Assembly: GCF_003063455.1 (NCBI RefSeq)
Contig: NZ_NESN01000003.1
Span: 248,001-312,000 of the forward strand
From: Limnohabitans parvus II-B4
GTDB lineage: Bacteria; Pseudomonadota; Gammaproteobacteria; Burkholderiales; Burkholderiaceae_C
Length of the DNA: 64,000 nucleotides
Direction: 5' to 3'
This document shows positions 41,819 through 51,093 of this stretch, piece after piece. The position numbers and the translations under genes were made by a program. The notes under the pieces were generated by a model. It was not told where the DNA came from. It made no database searches and was given only the letters and a program-made list of their open reading frames with translations. How positions within the stretch are numbered: position 1 is the stretch's first letter; each line of letters starts with the position of its first letter.

Positions 41819-42679
41819 ATGCATTTGAACTTCGACACACCGTCGCCTTTGGATTATTTCGCCAGTCTGGTGCAAAGCGATGCGCACTTTCCTTTGTTGG
41901 AAGCGGCGGCTTGCTTGGCCCAAGACGAAGAGCCTGATTTGGATGTGCAAAACGTGCTCGACGATGTGGCGCGTGTAATCAAAAAAGTCCAAATTCGATT
42001 GCCTGTGGATGCCGACGATCTGACGCGCTTGGCCATGCTGACGCAGGTCTTCTACAAAGAAATGGGTTTTGGCGTCAATGCCAACAATTATTACGCCCCG
42101 GAAAACAGTTACCTGAATGAAGTGCTGCGCACCCGAATGGGCCTGCCGATTTCGCTGGCCGTGATCTGGCTCGAATTGGCCCAAGGGCTTGGCTTGCATG
42201 CCCAAGGTGTTTCATTTCCGGGTCATTTCTTGGTCAAGATCACGCTGCAGGGGGGCTTGGTGGTGCTGGACCCCTTGACCGGGGATTCGTTGGGCGTCGA
42301 CAACCTGGCCGAGCGGCTGGGGCCTTATCGCGGTGCAGAGTACAAAGCATCTGCTGCTGATCTGGACGATGGTGAAACGCCTTTGGGCCTTTATTTGCAG
42401 CCCTGTCCACCCCGAGATTTGTTGGCGCGCATGCTGCGCAACCTCAAAGAAATTTTTCGTTCACAAGAAGACTGGCCACGCATGCTGTCTGTACTGGACA
42501 GACTGGTGGTGCTCTTGCCCGAGGGTTGGTCTGAACGGCGTGACCGTGGCTTGGTGTTGGCCGAACTGGGCCGCAAGCACGAGGCTTTGCAGGATTTGCA
42601 AATGTATTTGCAAGCCGAGCCTTTGGCGCCCGATCAGGATGCGCTGAGAGACCGCATCAGCGAACTCTCAGGCACCTGA
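41819..42679 (+). CDS. SirB1 family protein (transglutaminase-like plus TPR)
   Basis: A 286-residue protein with a SirB1 N-terminal transglutaminase-like domain (PENSYLNEVLRTRMGLPISLAVIW, then GVSFPGHFLVKI) and a C-terminal TPR-like helical part (about 200-280). Such proteins are widespread and of unknown biochemical role; the typical Cys of true transglutaminases is not obvious, so enzymatic function is doubtful. The ATG at 41819 has GGGGAGGA upstream. Convergent with purM, with 12 bases between. Confidence 0.85.
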   Translation: MHLNFDTPSPLDYFASLVQSDAHFPLLEAAACLAQDEEPDLDVQNVLDDVARVIKKVQIRLPVDADDLTRLAMLTQVFYKEMGFGVNANNYYAPENSYLNEVLRTRMGLPISLAVIWLELAQGLGLHAQGVSFPGHFLVKITLQGGLVVLDPLTGDSLGVDNLAERLGPYRGAEYKASAADLDDGETPLGLYLQPCPPRDLLARMLRNLKEIFRSQEDWPRMLSVLDRLVVLLPEGWSERRDRGLVLAELGRKHEALQDLQMYLQAEPLAPDQDALRDRISELSGT

Positions 42680-42691
42680 CTTTTTGCGGAC

Positions 42692-43744
42692 TCAGGCCAC
42701 CACGACCTGCGCGCCACTGCCTTGAGGCGCAATCTTGCCGATGACGTGAACCTGCTCGCCGGCCGCACGCAAAGTCTTGGCGCATGCCTCGGCTTCAGCG
42801 GCATCCACCACCACCACCATGCCGATGCCGTTGTTGAAGGTGCGGTTCATCTCGACGTCGTCGATGCCTGCCGTCTTTTGCAGCCAGGCAAACAGCTCGG
42901 TCTGAGGCCAGCTGCCTTTTTGCAGGTGCGCAGCCAGGCCTTCGGGCAGCACGCGGGGGATGTTTTCGAGCAAACCACCACCCGTGATGTGGGCCAAGGC
43001 CTTGATGCCAGAGGCACCTTCCTTGTTAGGATGCTTGGCCAGCGCGGCCAGCACATTCAGCACGTACAAGCGGGTGGGCTCCATCAGAGCTTGCTTGAAG
43101 GGCTTGCCGTCCAGCGTCACAGGGGCATTGCTGCCCGCGCGCTCGATGCATTTGCGCACCAAGCTGAAACCGTTGGAATGCACGCCGCTCGACGCCAGGC
43201 CCAGCACCACGTCACCGGCTTGGACGTTCTGGCCGGTCAGGATCTTCGATTTTTCGACCGCGCCGACCGCAAAACCTGCCAGGTCGTATTCGCCAGCAGG
43301 GTACATACCTGGCATTTCGGCGGTTTCGCCACCGATCAGGGCGCAGCCTGAGAGCTCGCAGCCTTTGGCAATGCCGCCGACCACGGCGGCAGCAGTGTCC
43401 ACATCCAGCTTGCCGCAGGCAAAGTAATCGAGGAAGAACAGAGGTTCGGCACCTTGCACCAGCACGTCGTTCACGCTCATGGCCACCAGGTCGATGCCCA
43501 CGGTGTCGTGCATGTTCCATTCAAAAGCCAGCTTGAGCTTGGTGCCCACGCCGTCGGTGCCACTCACCAAAACAGGCTCTTTGTAGCGCTTGGGCACTTC
43601 AAACAGGGCGCCAAAACCGCCGATGCCTGCCAGCACACCTTCGCGCATGGTTTTCTTGGCCAGCGGTTTGATGCGCTCGACCAAGGCGTCGCCTGCAACG
43701 ATGTCGACACCGGCGTCTTTGTAGGAAAGTGGAGTTTGACTCAT
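42692..43744 (-). CDS. purM: Phosphoribosylformylglycinamidine cyclo-ligase (AIR synthetase)
   Basis: Fifth step of purine synthesis: ATP-dependent closure of FGAM to AIR. The 350-residue product has PurM family landmarks: [14 protein letters not shown] at the start, [25 protein letters not shown] and the [11 protein letters not shown] loop. ATG at 43744. Divergent from the AI-2E family gene; 132 bases between contain interleaved inverted repeats. Confidence 0.97.
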   Translation of the reverse strand: MSQTPLSYKDAGVDIVAGDALVERIKPLAKKTMREGVLAGIGGFGALFEVPKRYKEPVLVSGTDGVGTKLKLAFEWNMHDTVGIDLVAMSVNDVLVQGAEPLFFLDYFACGKLDVDTAAAVVGGIAKGCELSGCALIGGETAEMPGMYPAGEYDLAGFAVGAVEKSKILTGQNVQAGDVVLGLASSGVHSNGFSLVRKCIERAGSNAPVTLDGKPFKQALMEPTRLYVLNVLAALAKHPNKEGASGIKALAHITGGGLLENIPRVLPEGLAAHLQKGSWPQTELFAWLQKTAGIDDVEMNRTFNNGIGMVVVVDAAEAEACAKTLRAAGEQVHVIGKIAPQGSGAQVVVA

Positions 43745-43803
43745 GGTTTTCGCCCGAAAGGGCAGGTAAATGGGTAACAGGGGCCAATAAACGGGCTGGC
43801 AGA

Positions 43804-43839
43804 CTTAAAATCAGGGTCTATTTTAAGGGTTGACCCTGA
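43804..43839. promoter_or_regulatory. Interleaved inverted repeats between purM and the AI-2E family gene
   Basis: CTTAAAAT/ATTTTAAG (43804-43811 and 43820-43827) and TCAGGGTC/GACCCTGA (43811-43818 and 43832-43839) interlock. A smaller AGGGT/ACCCT dyad (43826-43837) lies inside. TTGACC at 43830-43835 is a -35 candidate on plus. It could be an operator pair or an mRNA structure for purM. Confidence 0.45.
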
Positions 43840-43876
43840 CCGATTTGGACAACCCACTGCAAAAGACGAGACCCAC

Positions 43877-44992
43877 GTGCAAGCACCCCTTCCATTTTTA
43901 ATGACCCGTCTGGCCGCTTGGCTGGGTGTGGCCTTGGTCGCTGCCTTGGTTTTCTGGCTGCTGGCGCCGGTGTTGGCGCCCTTTGTGGTCGCCGCGGTCA
44001 TGGCTTATGTCCTGCACCCCTTGGTGCTTCGGTTGGAAAGTTTTGCTGGGGTGCGGTTGCCGCGCGCTTTGGCCGTGCTGTTGGTGGAGATTTTGGCCAT
44101 TCTGGCGCTGCTGGGCGTCTTGTTGCTTTTGGTGCCCATCTTGGTCCGGGAGTGGCCCCTGCTTCAGCAGCAATTGCCTGTGTTGCTTGACCGTTTGGGC
44201 GATGCCGTCAACCCCTTGTTGACTCAGTTGGGTTTGAATGTGTCGCTCGACTTGCGCGACTTGAAAACCCAGTTGGTGGCTTATTTGAGTGCCAACCGCG
44301 AAGACTGGTGGGCACCGCTCATGTCTTCGCTCAAGCTCGGGGGAAGCGCGGCTCTGGCCTTCATGGGTTACGTGGTGTTGGTGCCCGTGGCCTTGTTTTA
44401 TTTGCTGCACGACTGGACGCGGATGGTGAATGCCGTGATCGAGTTGGTGCCGCCTGCCTGGCGTGGAAGTTTTGACGGTTTCATGCAAGAAAGCGACTCG
44501 GTGCTGGGGGAATACCTGCGTGGGCAATTGCTGGTCATGCTGGCATTGGCGGTGTTTTATGCCGTGGGCTTGAGGCTGTTTGGCCTGGACTTGGCCTTGC
44601 CCATTGGCGTGTTCACGGGCCTGGCCGTGTTTGTGCCGTATCTGGGTTTTGGTTTGGGGCTGGTGCTGGCTTTGCTGGCGGGCCTGCTGCAATTTGCATC
44701 TGCCCAAGCGGTGGTCATGGTGGCTGTGGTGTTTGGCTTGGGCCAGTTGATCGAGAGTTTTGTCCTCACGCCCCGCCTGGTCGGTGAGCGCATTGGCCTG
44801 CATCCTTTGTCTGTTATTTTGGCCTTGATGGCGTTTGGACAGGTGTTGGGCTTTGTGGGGGTGTTGATCGCTTTGCCCGCCAGCGCTGTCTTGCTGGTGG
44901 CACTGCGCCGCCTGCGCGTGCGTTATTTGCAAAGCGATCTGTACCAAAAAAGTGGTTCAGGTGATGCCGGGCAGGGGCCTGATCCCGCATGA
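43877..44992 (+). CDS. AI-2E family (PerM-like) membrane transporter
   Basis: A 371-residue integral membrane protein of the AI-2E/PerM superfamily with about 8 helices. It has hydrophobic N-terminal helices to about 90, a large periplasmic or cytoplasmic loop (about 95-155), then a helical bundle ending with GERIGLHPLSVILALMAFGQVLGFVGVLIA, the conserved family region. Substrate unknown; members range from autoinducer-2 exporters to ion antiporters. The start is taken as GTG at 43877; an ATG at 43901 is the alternative. Stop overlaps the hda start (ATGA). Confidence 0.87.
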   Translation: MQAPLPFLMTRLAAWLGVALVAALVFWLLAPVLAPFVVAAVMAYVLHPLVLRLESFAGVRLPRALAVLLVEILAILALLGVLLLLVPILVREWPLLQQQLPVLLDRLGDAVNPLLTQLGLNVSLDLRDLKTQLVAYLSANREDWWAPLMSSLKLGGSAALAFMGYVVLVPVALFYLLHDWTRMVNAVIELVPPAWRGSFDGFMQESDSVLGEYLRGQLLVMLALAVFYAVGLRLFGLDLALPIGVFTGLAVFVPYLGFGLGLVLALLAGLLQFASAQAVVMVAVVFGLGQLIESFVLTPRLVGERIGLHPLSVILALMAFGQVLGFVGVLIALPASAVLLVALRRLRVRYLQSDLYQKSGSGDAGQGPDPA

Positions 44993-45675
44993 AGCAACTG
45001 GCTTTGGACATCGGGCTGGCATCCACGCCCACGCTGGACAATTTTTTCGCCGGGCCCAATGTGGCGGCAGTGGCGCACTTGCGCTTGTGGACTGCCTCCA
45101 GCAGCCGTTCACCCGTGCCCAGTTACCTTTGGGGCGAGAGTGGTTCTGGCAAAACCCATTTGTTGCATGCGGTTCACCATGCCTTGAAAGAGCAGGGCGC
45201 TCAAGTGGGCTGGCTGGATGCACATACGTTGAACCCGCCCGAGTTCAATGACGAATGGACGGCCGTGTTGATGGACGATGTTCACCTGTACAACAGCGAG
45301 CAACAACACACGGCTTTCAATTGGTTTGTGAATGCGCTCACACCCCGCACAGGATCACCACGCTGGGTGTTGGCCGCCGGTGCTTTGCCGCCAGCCGATT
45401 TGAAATTGCGCGACGATCTGCGTTCGCGCTTGGGATGGGGCCACATCGACGCTCTGCAAGTGCTGGACGAGCCCGAGCGCCGAGCCGTGTTGCGCCAAGA
45501 AGCCGATGCGCGGGGCCTGTTTTTGAGCGATGAAGTCATGTCTTACATGCTCAACCGCTTTTCGCGTGATCTGGGCAGCTTGATGCAATTGCTCGACAAC
45601 CTGGACCAATACGCCTTGCAAACGCAGCGCGCTCTGACCATTCCTTTGGTGCGCGCCATGCTGGAGAACGAATGA
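44989..45675 (+). CDS. hda: DnaA inactivator Hda
   Basis: AAA+ protein related to DnaA domain III that, bound to the DNA-loaded sliding clamp, stimulates ATP hydrolysis by DnaA and prevents re-initiation. The 228-residue product has the clamp-binding motif QLALDI at 3-8, the Walker A GESGSGKTH at 49-57 and the Walker B-like VLMDDVH near 92. It lacks the DnaA DNA-binding domain. The P-loop is better preserved than in many Hda proteins. It is coupled to genes on both sides. Confidence 0.92.
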   Translation: MKQLALDIGLASTPTLDNFFAGPNVAAVAHLRLWTASSSRSPVPSYLWGESGSGKTHLLHAVHHALKEQGAQVGWLDAHTLNPPEFNDEWTAVLMDDVHLYNSEQQHTAFNWFVNALTPRTGSPRWVLAAGALPPADLKLRDDLRSRLGWGHIDALQVLDEPERRAVLRQEADARGLFLSDEVMSYMLNRFSRDLGSLMQLLDNLDQYALQTQRALTIPLVRAMLENE

Positions 45676-46340
45676 AACTCGCCTTGTTCGACCTGGACCA
45701 CACTTTGCTCCCGCTGGATTCGGACCACACCTGGGGCGTTTTCACGACCGAGATGGGCTGGAACGACCCGGCGGTGTTCAGCCAGCGCAACGACGAGTTT
45801 TATGCCCACTACCAGGCGGGCACGCTCGACATCCATGATTACGTGCGATTTGCCACCCGTGCCGCTCGCGAGCGTGGTGCGACCGCTGCAGCGCAGGCCC
45901 ATGCACGCTACATGGACGATGTGATTCGGCCCCGCATCACGCCCGAGGCGCTGGCACTGGTACGATCGCACCAGCACGCAGGCGACACCGTCATGATCGT
46001 GACGGCCACCAACGAGTTTGTGACCCGCCCGATTGCCCAGGCTTTCGGGGTGAGCGAATTGATTGCGGTGGAACTTGAACGCGATGCCGCGGGCTGGATC
46101 ACCGGTGAAATCAAGGGCACACCTTCATTCAGAGAAGGTAAAGTCACCCGGGTTGCGCAGTGGCTGACCCAGCAGGGCTTGGACTGGGACGATGTAGAAA
46201 TGACGTTCTACTCGGACTCCATGAACGACCTGCCGCTTCTCGAAAAAGCCCACCATCCGGTGGCAACGAACCCTGACGCTCGGTTGCGTCAACTGGCCAC
46301 AGAGCTTGGCTGGCGCATCCTCGAACTCTTTCAAGAATGA
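45672..46340 (+). CDS. HAD-IB family phosphatase
   Basis: Haloacid dehalogenase superfamily hydrolase of the SerB-like IB group, 222 residues. It shows motif I FDLDHTLL with nucleophile Asp7 and acid Asp9, motif II VTATNEF, the lysine in GKVTRV and motif IV YSDSMNDLPLL. Similar proteins act on phosphoserine, histidinol phosphate or phospholipid-like phosphates; substrate not determinable here. ATG overlaps the hda stop and its own stop overlaps pcnB. Confidence 0.9.
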   Translation: MKLALFDLDHTLLPLDSDHTWGVFTTEMGWNDPAVFSQRNDEFYAHYQAGTLDIHDYVRFATRAARERGATAAAQAHARYMDDVIRPRITPEALALVRSHQHAGDTVMIVTATNEFVTRPIAQAFGVSELIAVELERDAAGWITGEIKGTPSFREGKVTRVAQWLTQQGLDWDDVEMTFYSDSMNDLPLLEKAHHPVATNPDARLRQLATELGWRILELFQE

Positions 46341-47911
46341 TCAAACAATTCATCGACAAGCTGATGGGCAAGGCGCCTAAAAGCAACAAGCCCCACTTTG
46401 GTCGTCGCACAGAAGTGCCTGCATCGGTGCATGGCATCGACCCGAACTTGGTGGACGATCGCGCCATCAACGTGACCCGCACCTTGCAGCAAGCCGGGTT
46501 TGAGGCCTATATCGTCGGTGGCGCCGTGCGCGATCTGCTGCTGGGCTTGCGCCCCAAAGACTTTGATGTGGCCACCGACGCCACGCCCGAGCAGGTCAAG
46601 GGCCTGTTTCGCCGTGCATTCATCATTGGACGGCGCTTTCGCATCGTGCACGTGGTCTATGGCCGAGGACGCGACAACGAAGTGATCGAGGTTTCCACTT
46701 TCCGTGCCCACCTGGACAACGCTGCTGCCGAACAGGTCAAAGGCAATGAGCGCACCAGCAAGCGCCAACTTGAAGGCATGCACCACGCAGTCGATTCATC
46801 TGGACGTGTGCTGCGCGACAACGTCTGGGGGCCGCAAGACGAAGACGCGACCCGTCGTGATTTCACCGTCAACGCCATGTATTACGACCCTGAGTCGCAG
46901 ATCGTGGTCGACTACCACGGCGGTATTCCGGATGCCAAAAAGCGTGTGTTGCGCATGATCGGTGACCCGGTGGCGCGCTATCGCGAAGACCCGGTCCGCA
47001 TCATCCGTGCGGTGCGTTTTGCCGCCAAGCTCAGCCCTTTGGGCTTCAAGCTGGAGGCCAAAACAGCCAAACCCCTGACGCAGTCAGCGACCTTGTTGGC
47101 TGATGTACCGCAAAGCCGCTTGTTTGACGAAATGCTCAAACTGCTGCAAACCGGGCATGCCTTGGCGTCCATTGCGCAGCTGAAAAAACTGGGGCTGGCC
47201 ACCGGCATTTACCCCTTGCTTGACGTCGTGGTGGAGCGGGCTGAAAGTGCTTTTGTGCAAGTGGCCTTGGCCGATACCGACCGCCGAGTGGGTGAGGGCA
47301 AGCCCGTGGCCCCGAGCTTCTTGCTGGCTTGTGTGTTGTGGGCCGATGTGCGCGAAGGTTGGGCCAAGCGCCTGGCTCGCAAAGAACACCCTTATCCGGC
47401 TCTCCAAGACGCCATCGACGAGGTGTTTGATGCCCGCATTGGCGATGTCTCCGGCCGTGGCAAGCTGGCTGCTGACATGCGCGAGATCTGGATGATGCAA
47501 CCGCGCTTTGAAAAGCGTGTGGGCAGCACGCCCTTTGGCTTGGTCGAGCAGCCGCGCTTTCGGGCCGGATTTGACTTTTTGCGCTTGCGTACCGACATCG
47601 AAGAGGTGGATGTGCGTTTGGCCGACTGGTGGCAAGAGTTCAGCATGGCCAGTGATTCAGAGCGCGAAGACTTGGTGCAGGCGGCGAAAGCCGAGCAACA
47701 AGCTTCGCAAGTGGGCAAACCCCGCGTGCGCCGCGCGCCCAGGCCTGAAGGTGCTGCGGCACCCCGGTCCTCAGCAGGCCAAAGCGAAGTGAGCCCCGCA
47801 GCAGCTTCACCCGATGCGGGTGATGACGGTGCGCCCAAAAAGCGCCGCCGTCGCCGTCGCAAGCCCGGTGCAGCCGTGGACCAGGCGGGTGAATCGGGCA
47901 GCGCTGAATAA
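46337..47911 (+). CDS. pcnB: Poly(A) polymerase I
   Basis: Adds 3' poly(A) tails that mark RNA for decay. The 524-residue protein has the class II nucleotidyltransferase head VGGAVRDLLLGLRPKDFDVATDA near 60-81 with the catalytic aspartates in KDFDVATDA, and an RNA-binding central part with RRDFTVNAMYYD. The tail from about 455 is low complexity and ends in a basic KKRRRRRRK patch, typical of PcnB. ATG overlaps the HAD gene stop. Confidence 0.95.
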   Translation: MIKQFIDKLMGKAPKSNKPHFGRRTEVPASVHGIDPNLVDDRAINVTRTLQQAGFEAYIVGGAVRDLLLGLRPKDFDVATDATPEQVKGLFRRAFIIGRRFRIVHVVYGRGRDNEVIEVSTFRAHLDNAAAEQVKGNERTSKRQLEGMHHAVDSSGRVLRDNVWGPQDEDATRRDFTVNAMYYDPESQIVVDYHGGIPDAKKRVLRMIGDPVARYREDPVRIIRAVRFAAKLSPLGFKLEAKTAKPLTQSATLLADVPQSRLFDEMLKLLQTGHALASIAQLKKLGLATGIYPLLDVVVERAESAFVQVALADTDRRVGEGKPVAPSFLLACVLWADVREGWAKRLARKEHPYPALQDAIDEVFDARIGDVSGRGKLAADMREIWMMQPRFEKRVGSTPFGLVEQPRFRAGFDFLRLRTDIEEVDVRLADWWQEFSMASDSEREDLVQAAKAEQQASQVGKPRVRRAPRPEGAAAPRSSAGQSEVSPAAASPDAGDDGAPKKRRRRRRKPGAAVDQAGESGSAE

Positions 47912-47929
47912 GCCTGCGCCTTCCCACCC

Positions 47930-48421
47930 ATGAAGGCCAACTTTCGAGACGCCGTGACTGCCTATGTGGCGCTCGGGGCCAATTTGGGCGATGCCTTGCA
48001 GACGGTGCTGCACGCGCTGAATGCGCTGGCGCTGCTGCCCGGTACGCAGGTCACGGGTCGGTCCCGGCTGTACCGAACGGCTCCGTATCAAGCGCAAGGA
48101 CCTGATTTCATCAACGCGGTGGCGCAGATCCAGACTCGCTTGAGCGCCCCCGATTTGCTGGATGCCTTGCAGGCCATCGAAACCCAGGCCGGGCGTCAGC
48201 GCCCTTACGTCAACGCACCGCGCACGCTGGATCTTGATTTGCTCATCTATGGCCAGGTCAGCATGAGCAGCCCGCGTTTGACCTTGCCTCATCCGCGTTG
48301 GCGCGAGCGGGCTTTTGTGCTGTACCCCTTGGCCGATTTGTCGCCCGGCCTCGTGACCGCTGAAGACCGTGCGCGCGTTTCAGACCAGTCCATCGATGTT
48401 TTGCCGGAGCCCCAACCATGA
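47930..48421 (+). CDS. folK: 2-amino-4-hydroxy-6-hydroxymethyldihydropteridine diphosphokinase
   Basis: Pyrophosphorylates the pterin alcohol in folate synthesis. The 163-residue product carries AYVALGANLGD near the start and the HPPK signature RTLDLDLLIYG near 100-110, with LPHPRWRERAFVLYPL after it. It follows pcnB after 18 bases, a common order in proteobacteria. Its stop overlaps the next start (ATGA). Confidence 0.95.
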   Translation: MKANFRDAVTAYVALGANLGDALQTVLHALNALALLPGTQVTGRSRLYRTAPYQAQGPDFINAVAQIQTRLSAPDLLDALQAIETQAGRQRPYVNAPRTLDLDLLIYGQVSMSSPRLTLPHPRWRERAFVLYPLADLSPGLVTAEDRARVSDQSIDVLPEPQP

Positions 48422-48780
48422 CGGTTCTCACCAGCTTGCCGATTTCCTTGCAGACGATTTTGCTGTTGCTGGCCAGCAATGTCTTCATGACTTTTGCCTG
48501 GTATGGCCACCTGCGCAACATGGCCACGGCACCTTGGTACGCGGCAGCCTTGGTGAGCTGGGGCATCGCTTCGCTGGAATACCTGTTCCAGGTGCCCGCT
48601 AACCGCATCGGCCACACCCAATTCAGCGTGGGCCAGCTGAAGATCATGCAAGAGGTGATCACCTTGAGTGTTTTTGTACCCTTTGCGATCTTTTACCTCA
48701 AAGAGCCCTTCAAGCTGGACTACCTGTGGGCGGCTATGTGCATGGTTGGGGCGGTTTACTTCATTTTCCGCAATGCATAA
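48418..48780 (+). CDS. DUF486 family membrane protein
   Basis: A 120-residue protein with four membrane helices, belonging to DUF486, a small group related to drug/metabolite transporters. The conserved segment ASLEYLFQVPANRIGH is present near 51-66. Function unknown. Its ATG overlaps the folK stop, so it is the last gene of the AI-2E-hda-HAD-pcnB-folK run. Confidence 0.85.
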   Translation: MTVLTSLPISLQTILLLLASNVFMTFAWYGHLRNMATAPWYAAALVSWGIASLEYLFQVPANRIGHTQFSVGQLKIMQEVITLSVFVPFAIFYLKEPFKLDYLWAAMCMVGAVYFIFRNA

Positions 48781-48875
48781 GTATTTCTCCGCTGCCCGGT
48801 GCAAACCGAGCGGTTAAACTTGCCGCTGTCGCAAAACTGTCACTTTCTCCCCTTTTCCGTTATCAGGAGCTTCCC

Positions 48876-49523
48876 ATGCTGTTTGGCAAATTGCTGCCCA
48901 AAGAAGGCAACTTCTTCGAACTGTTCAATCAACACGCGGAGCGCATTGTCGAAGCGGCGCGGGCGTTCTCGAACCTGGTGGCCAATTACAACGACGTGCA
49001 CCTGCGTGAAAAGTACAACCGCGATGTGGACAATGCCGAGCACGCTGCAGACCGCGTGACCCAGGAAGTCAACCGCCTGATCCACACCACCTTCATCACG
49101 CCGATTGACCGTGAACAGATTCATGCCTTGATCAACCTGATGGACGATGTGGCCGACCTGATTCAGGATTCGGCGGAAACCATGGCGCTGTACGACGTGC
49201 GCCACATGACTGAAGAGATTACGCGTCTGACCGATCTGTCGGTGCGTTGCTGTGAGCGTGTGCAAGACGCCGTCAAATTGCTGGCCCGCATTGGCGAGCC
49301 TGCCGTGGCCGAATCGGCCCTCAAAACCTGCGAGGAAATTGATCGGCTGGAGTCAGATGCCGACCGCGTGATGCGCAGCGCCATGAGCAAGCTGTTTCGC
49401 GACGAACCCGATGTCCGCGAGATCATCAAGCTCAAGGCCATTTACGAGCTGCTGGAAACCATCACCGATAAGTGTGAAGACGTGGCCAACCAGATCGAGG
49501 GCATCGTCCTCGAGAATTCCTGA
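48876..49523 (+). CDS. DUF47 (PhoU-like) phosphate transport regulator
   Basis: A 215-residue all-helical protein of the DUF47 family, distantly related to PhoU. It begins LLPKEGNFFELFNQHAERI and has repeated acidic helical segments with E/DxxxD metal-binding patterns (EIDRLESDADRVM). Such proteins accompany Pit-type phosphate transporters and are thought to regulate them. ATG at 48876 with AGGAG upstream; pit follows after 21 bases. Confidence 0.88.
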   Translation: MLFGKLLPKEGNFFELFNQHAERIVEAARAFSNLVANYNDVHLREKYNRDVDNAEHAADRVTQEVNRLIHTTFITPIDREQIHALINLMDDVADLIQDSAETMALYDVRHMTEEITRLTDLSVRCCERVQDAVKLLARIGEPAVAESALKTCEEIDRLESDADRVMRSAMSKLFRDEPDVREIIKLKAIYELLETITDKCEDVANQIEGIVLENS

Positions 49524-49544
49524 TCTGAACCGGACGTCCTGACT

Positions 49545-50558
49545 ATGGAAACCGTACAAGCCGCCTTGTGGGTGGTGATCTTGCTGGTCGCCCTGGCGCT
49601 GATTTTTGACTTCATGAACGGGTTTCATGATGCCGCCAACTCGATTGCGACCGTGGTCTCCACGGGGGTGCTCAAGCCCGCTCAGGCGGTGGTCTTCGCC
49701 GCTTTTTTCAACTTCATCGCTATCTTTATTTTCCATTTGAGTGTGGCGGCCACTGTGGGAAAGGGCATCGTTCAGCCAGGCATTGTGGACACCCATGTGG
49801 TGTTCGGCGCCTTGGTGGGTGCCATCACTTGGAACATCATTACCTGGTACTACGGCATTCCCAGCAGCTCTTCGCATGCCCTGATCGGCGGCATTGTGGG
49901 CGCTGTGATTGCCAAGGCGGGTGCTGGTGCGTTGGTGTCCACGGGCATCATGAAAACAGTGGCTTTCATCTTTGTTTCGCCCTTGCTCGGGTTCTTGCTG
50001 GGTTCTTTGATGATGGTGGGAGTAGCACACATCTTCAGGCGTTCTAGGCCCTCGAAGGTGGATAAATGGTTCCGCCGCTTGCAGCTTGTTTCGGCTGGGG
50101 CATACAGTTTGGGGCATGGCGGTAATGACGCTCAAAAGACCATCGGCATCATCTGGATGATGTTGATTGCGACCGGTTATGCCACCTCGGCTGACACATC
50201 CCCTCCAGGTTGGGTTATTGTCTGTTGTTACATGGCCATCGGTCTGGGTACCATGTTTGGTGGCTGGCGCATCGTCAAAACCATGGGCCAAAAAATCACC
50301 AAACTCAAACCTGTGGGTGGTTTTTGTGCGGAAACGGGTGGTGCCATGACCTTGTTCTTGGCCACGGCCTTGGGCATTCCTGTCTCTACCACCCACACCA
50401 TCACAGGCGCGATTGTGGGCGTGGGATCTACCCAGCGCGCCAGCGCAGTTCGATGGGGTGTCGCGGGCAACATTGTGTGGGCTTGGGTGCTGACCATTCC
50501 TGCCAGCGCTTTTGTGGCCGCAGTGGCTTATTGGGTCAGTTTCCGGGTTTTCGACTGA
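49545..50558 (+). CDS. Low-affinity inorganic phosphate transporter (PiT family)
   Basis: Inner-membrane phosphate permease of 337 residues with about 10 helices. The two inverted PiT signature repeats are visible: DFMNGFHDAANSIATVVSTG at 22-41 and SAGAYSLGHGGNDAQKTIG in the middle. A cytoplasmic loop (RRSRPSKVDKWFRR) separates the halves. It pairs with the DUF47 gene and is closed by an intrinsic terminator. Confidence 0.94.
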   Translation: METVQAALWVVILLVALALIFDFMNGFHDAANSIATVVSTGVLKPAQAVVFAAFFNFIAIFIFHLSVAATVGKGIVQPGIVDTHVVFGALVGAITWNIITWYYGIPSSSSHALIGGIVGAVIAKAGAGALVSTGIMKTVAFIFVSPLLGFLLGSLMMVGVAHIFRRSRPSKVDKWFRRLQLVSAGAYSLGHGGNDAQKTIGIIWMMLIATGYATSADTSPPGWVIVCCYMAIGLGTMFGGWRIVKTMGQKITKLKPVGGFCAETGGAMTLFLATALGIPVSTTHTITGAIVGVGSTQRASAVRWGVAGNIVWAWVLTIPASAFVAAVAYWVSFRVFD

Positions 50559-50606
50559 AATTCGGATGGCTTAAGCTGGTTCAGCTGAGTCTGATTTCCA
50601 AAGTTT

Positions 50607-50640
50607 AAAAACCGCCTGAAGCCATTCAGGCGGTTTTTTT
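50607..50640. terminator. Bidirectional intrinsic terminator after pit
   Basis: AAACCGCCTGAA (50609-50620) pairs with TTCAGGCGGTTT (50625-50636) around a GCCA loop, with a T run on plus and an A run on the other side. It serves pit and the convergent membrane-protein gene, whose stop lies at its edge. Confidence 0.9.
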
Positions 50641-51085
50641 ATTGACTGATGAGCCTTGCCGCTTCGATCTGGTATTCGAAATACCGCTGGAAGCTGAAAG
50701 CCAGGCTAGACATCAGCACAGCGGTACCAATCAGCAAAGCGATGGCGATGCCGATGACCGTACCCCAATGGGTCTGCCCGGGTGTGGCCAGTGCATCGGC
50801 TTGGGGGTTGAATTTGGCATTCCACTTTTCAATTGGCGTGAGGCCATAAATGATGGCATTGAGGGCGCAACCCGCAATGGTGAAGCCCAGCAAGGGAATC
50901 AGCAGCCAGCTGAGCGTGTCGTCTTGTCCCAATTGTTGGACCCGCTCCACTCCGTAAAGGCCAAGGGCTGTCGGGATGGGCAGCAGCCAGGCCGGCATGT
51001 CTGCAAAACCGTACAGGTAAAAGCGGTGCAAGCCCAAAGGCCCCCCAAAAAAAGCCAACCAGGTCGCGCGTGTTTTGTTTTTCAT
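50639..51085 (-). CDS. TM2-like small membrane protein
   Basis: A 148-residue protein beginning with a TM2-like segment (LAFFGGPLGLHRFYLYG) and having four hydrophobic stretches (about 8-25, 33-47, 57-80, 112-135). Function unknown. The start at 51085 is 8 bases past the acetyltransferase stop, so both genes are likely co-transcribed. The long upstream extension of the frame overlaps the acetyltransferase antisense-free but out of frame and was discarded. Confidence 0.75.
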   Translation of the reverse strand: MKNKTRATWLAFFGGPLGLHRFYLYGFADMPAWLLPIPTALGLYGVERVQQLGQDDTLSWLLIPLLGFTIAGCALNAIIYGLTPIEKWNAKFNPQADALATPGQTHWGTVIGIAIALLIGTAVLMSSLAFSFQRYFEYQIEAARLISQ

Positions 51086-51093
51086 GGTGCCGA

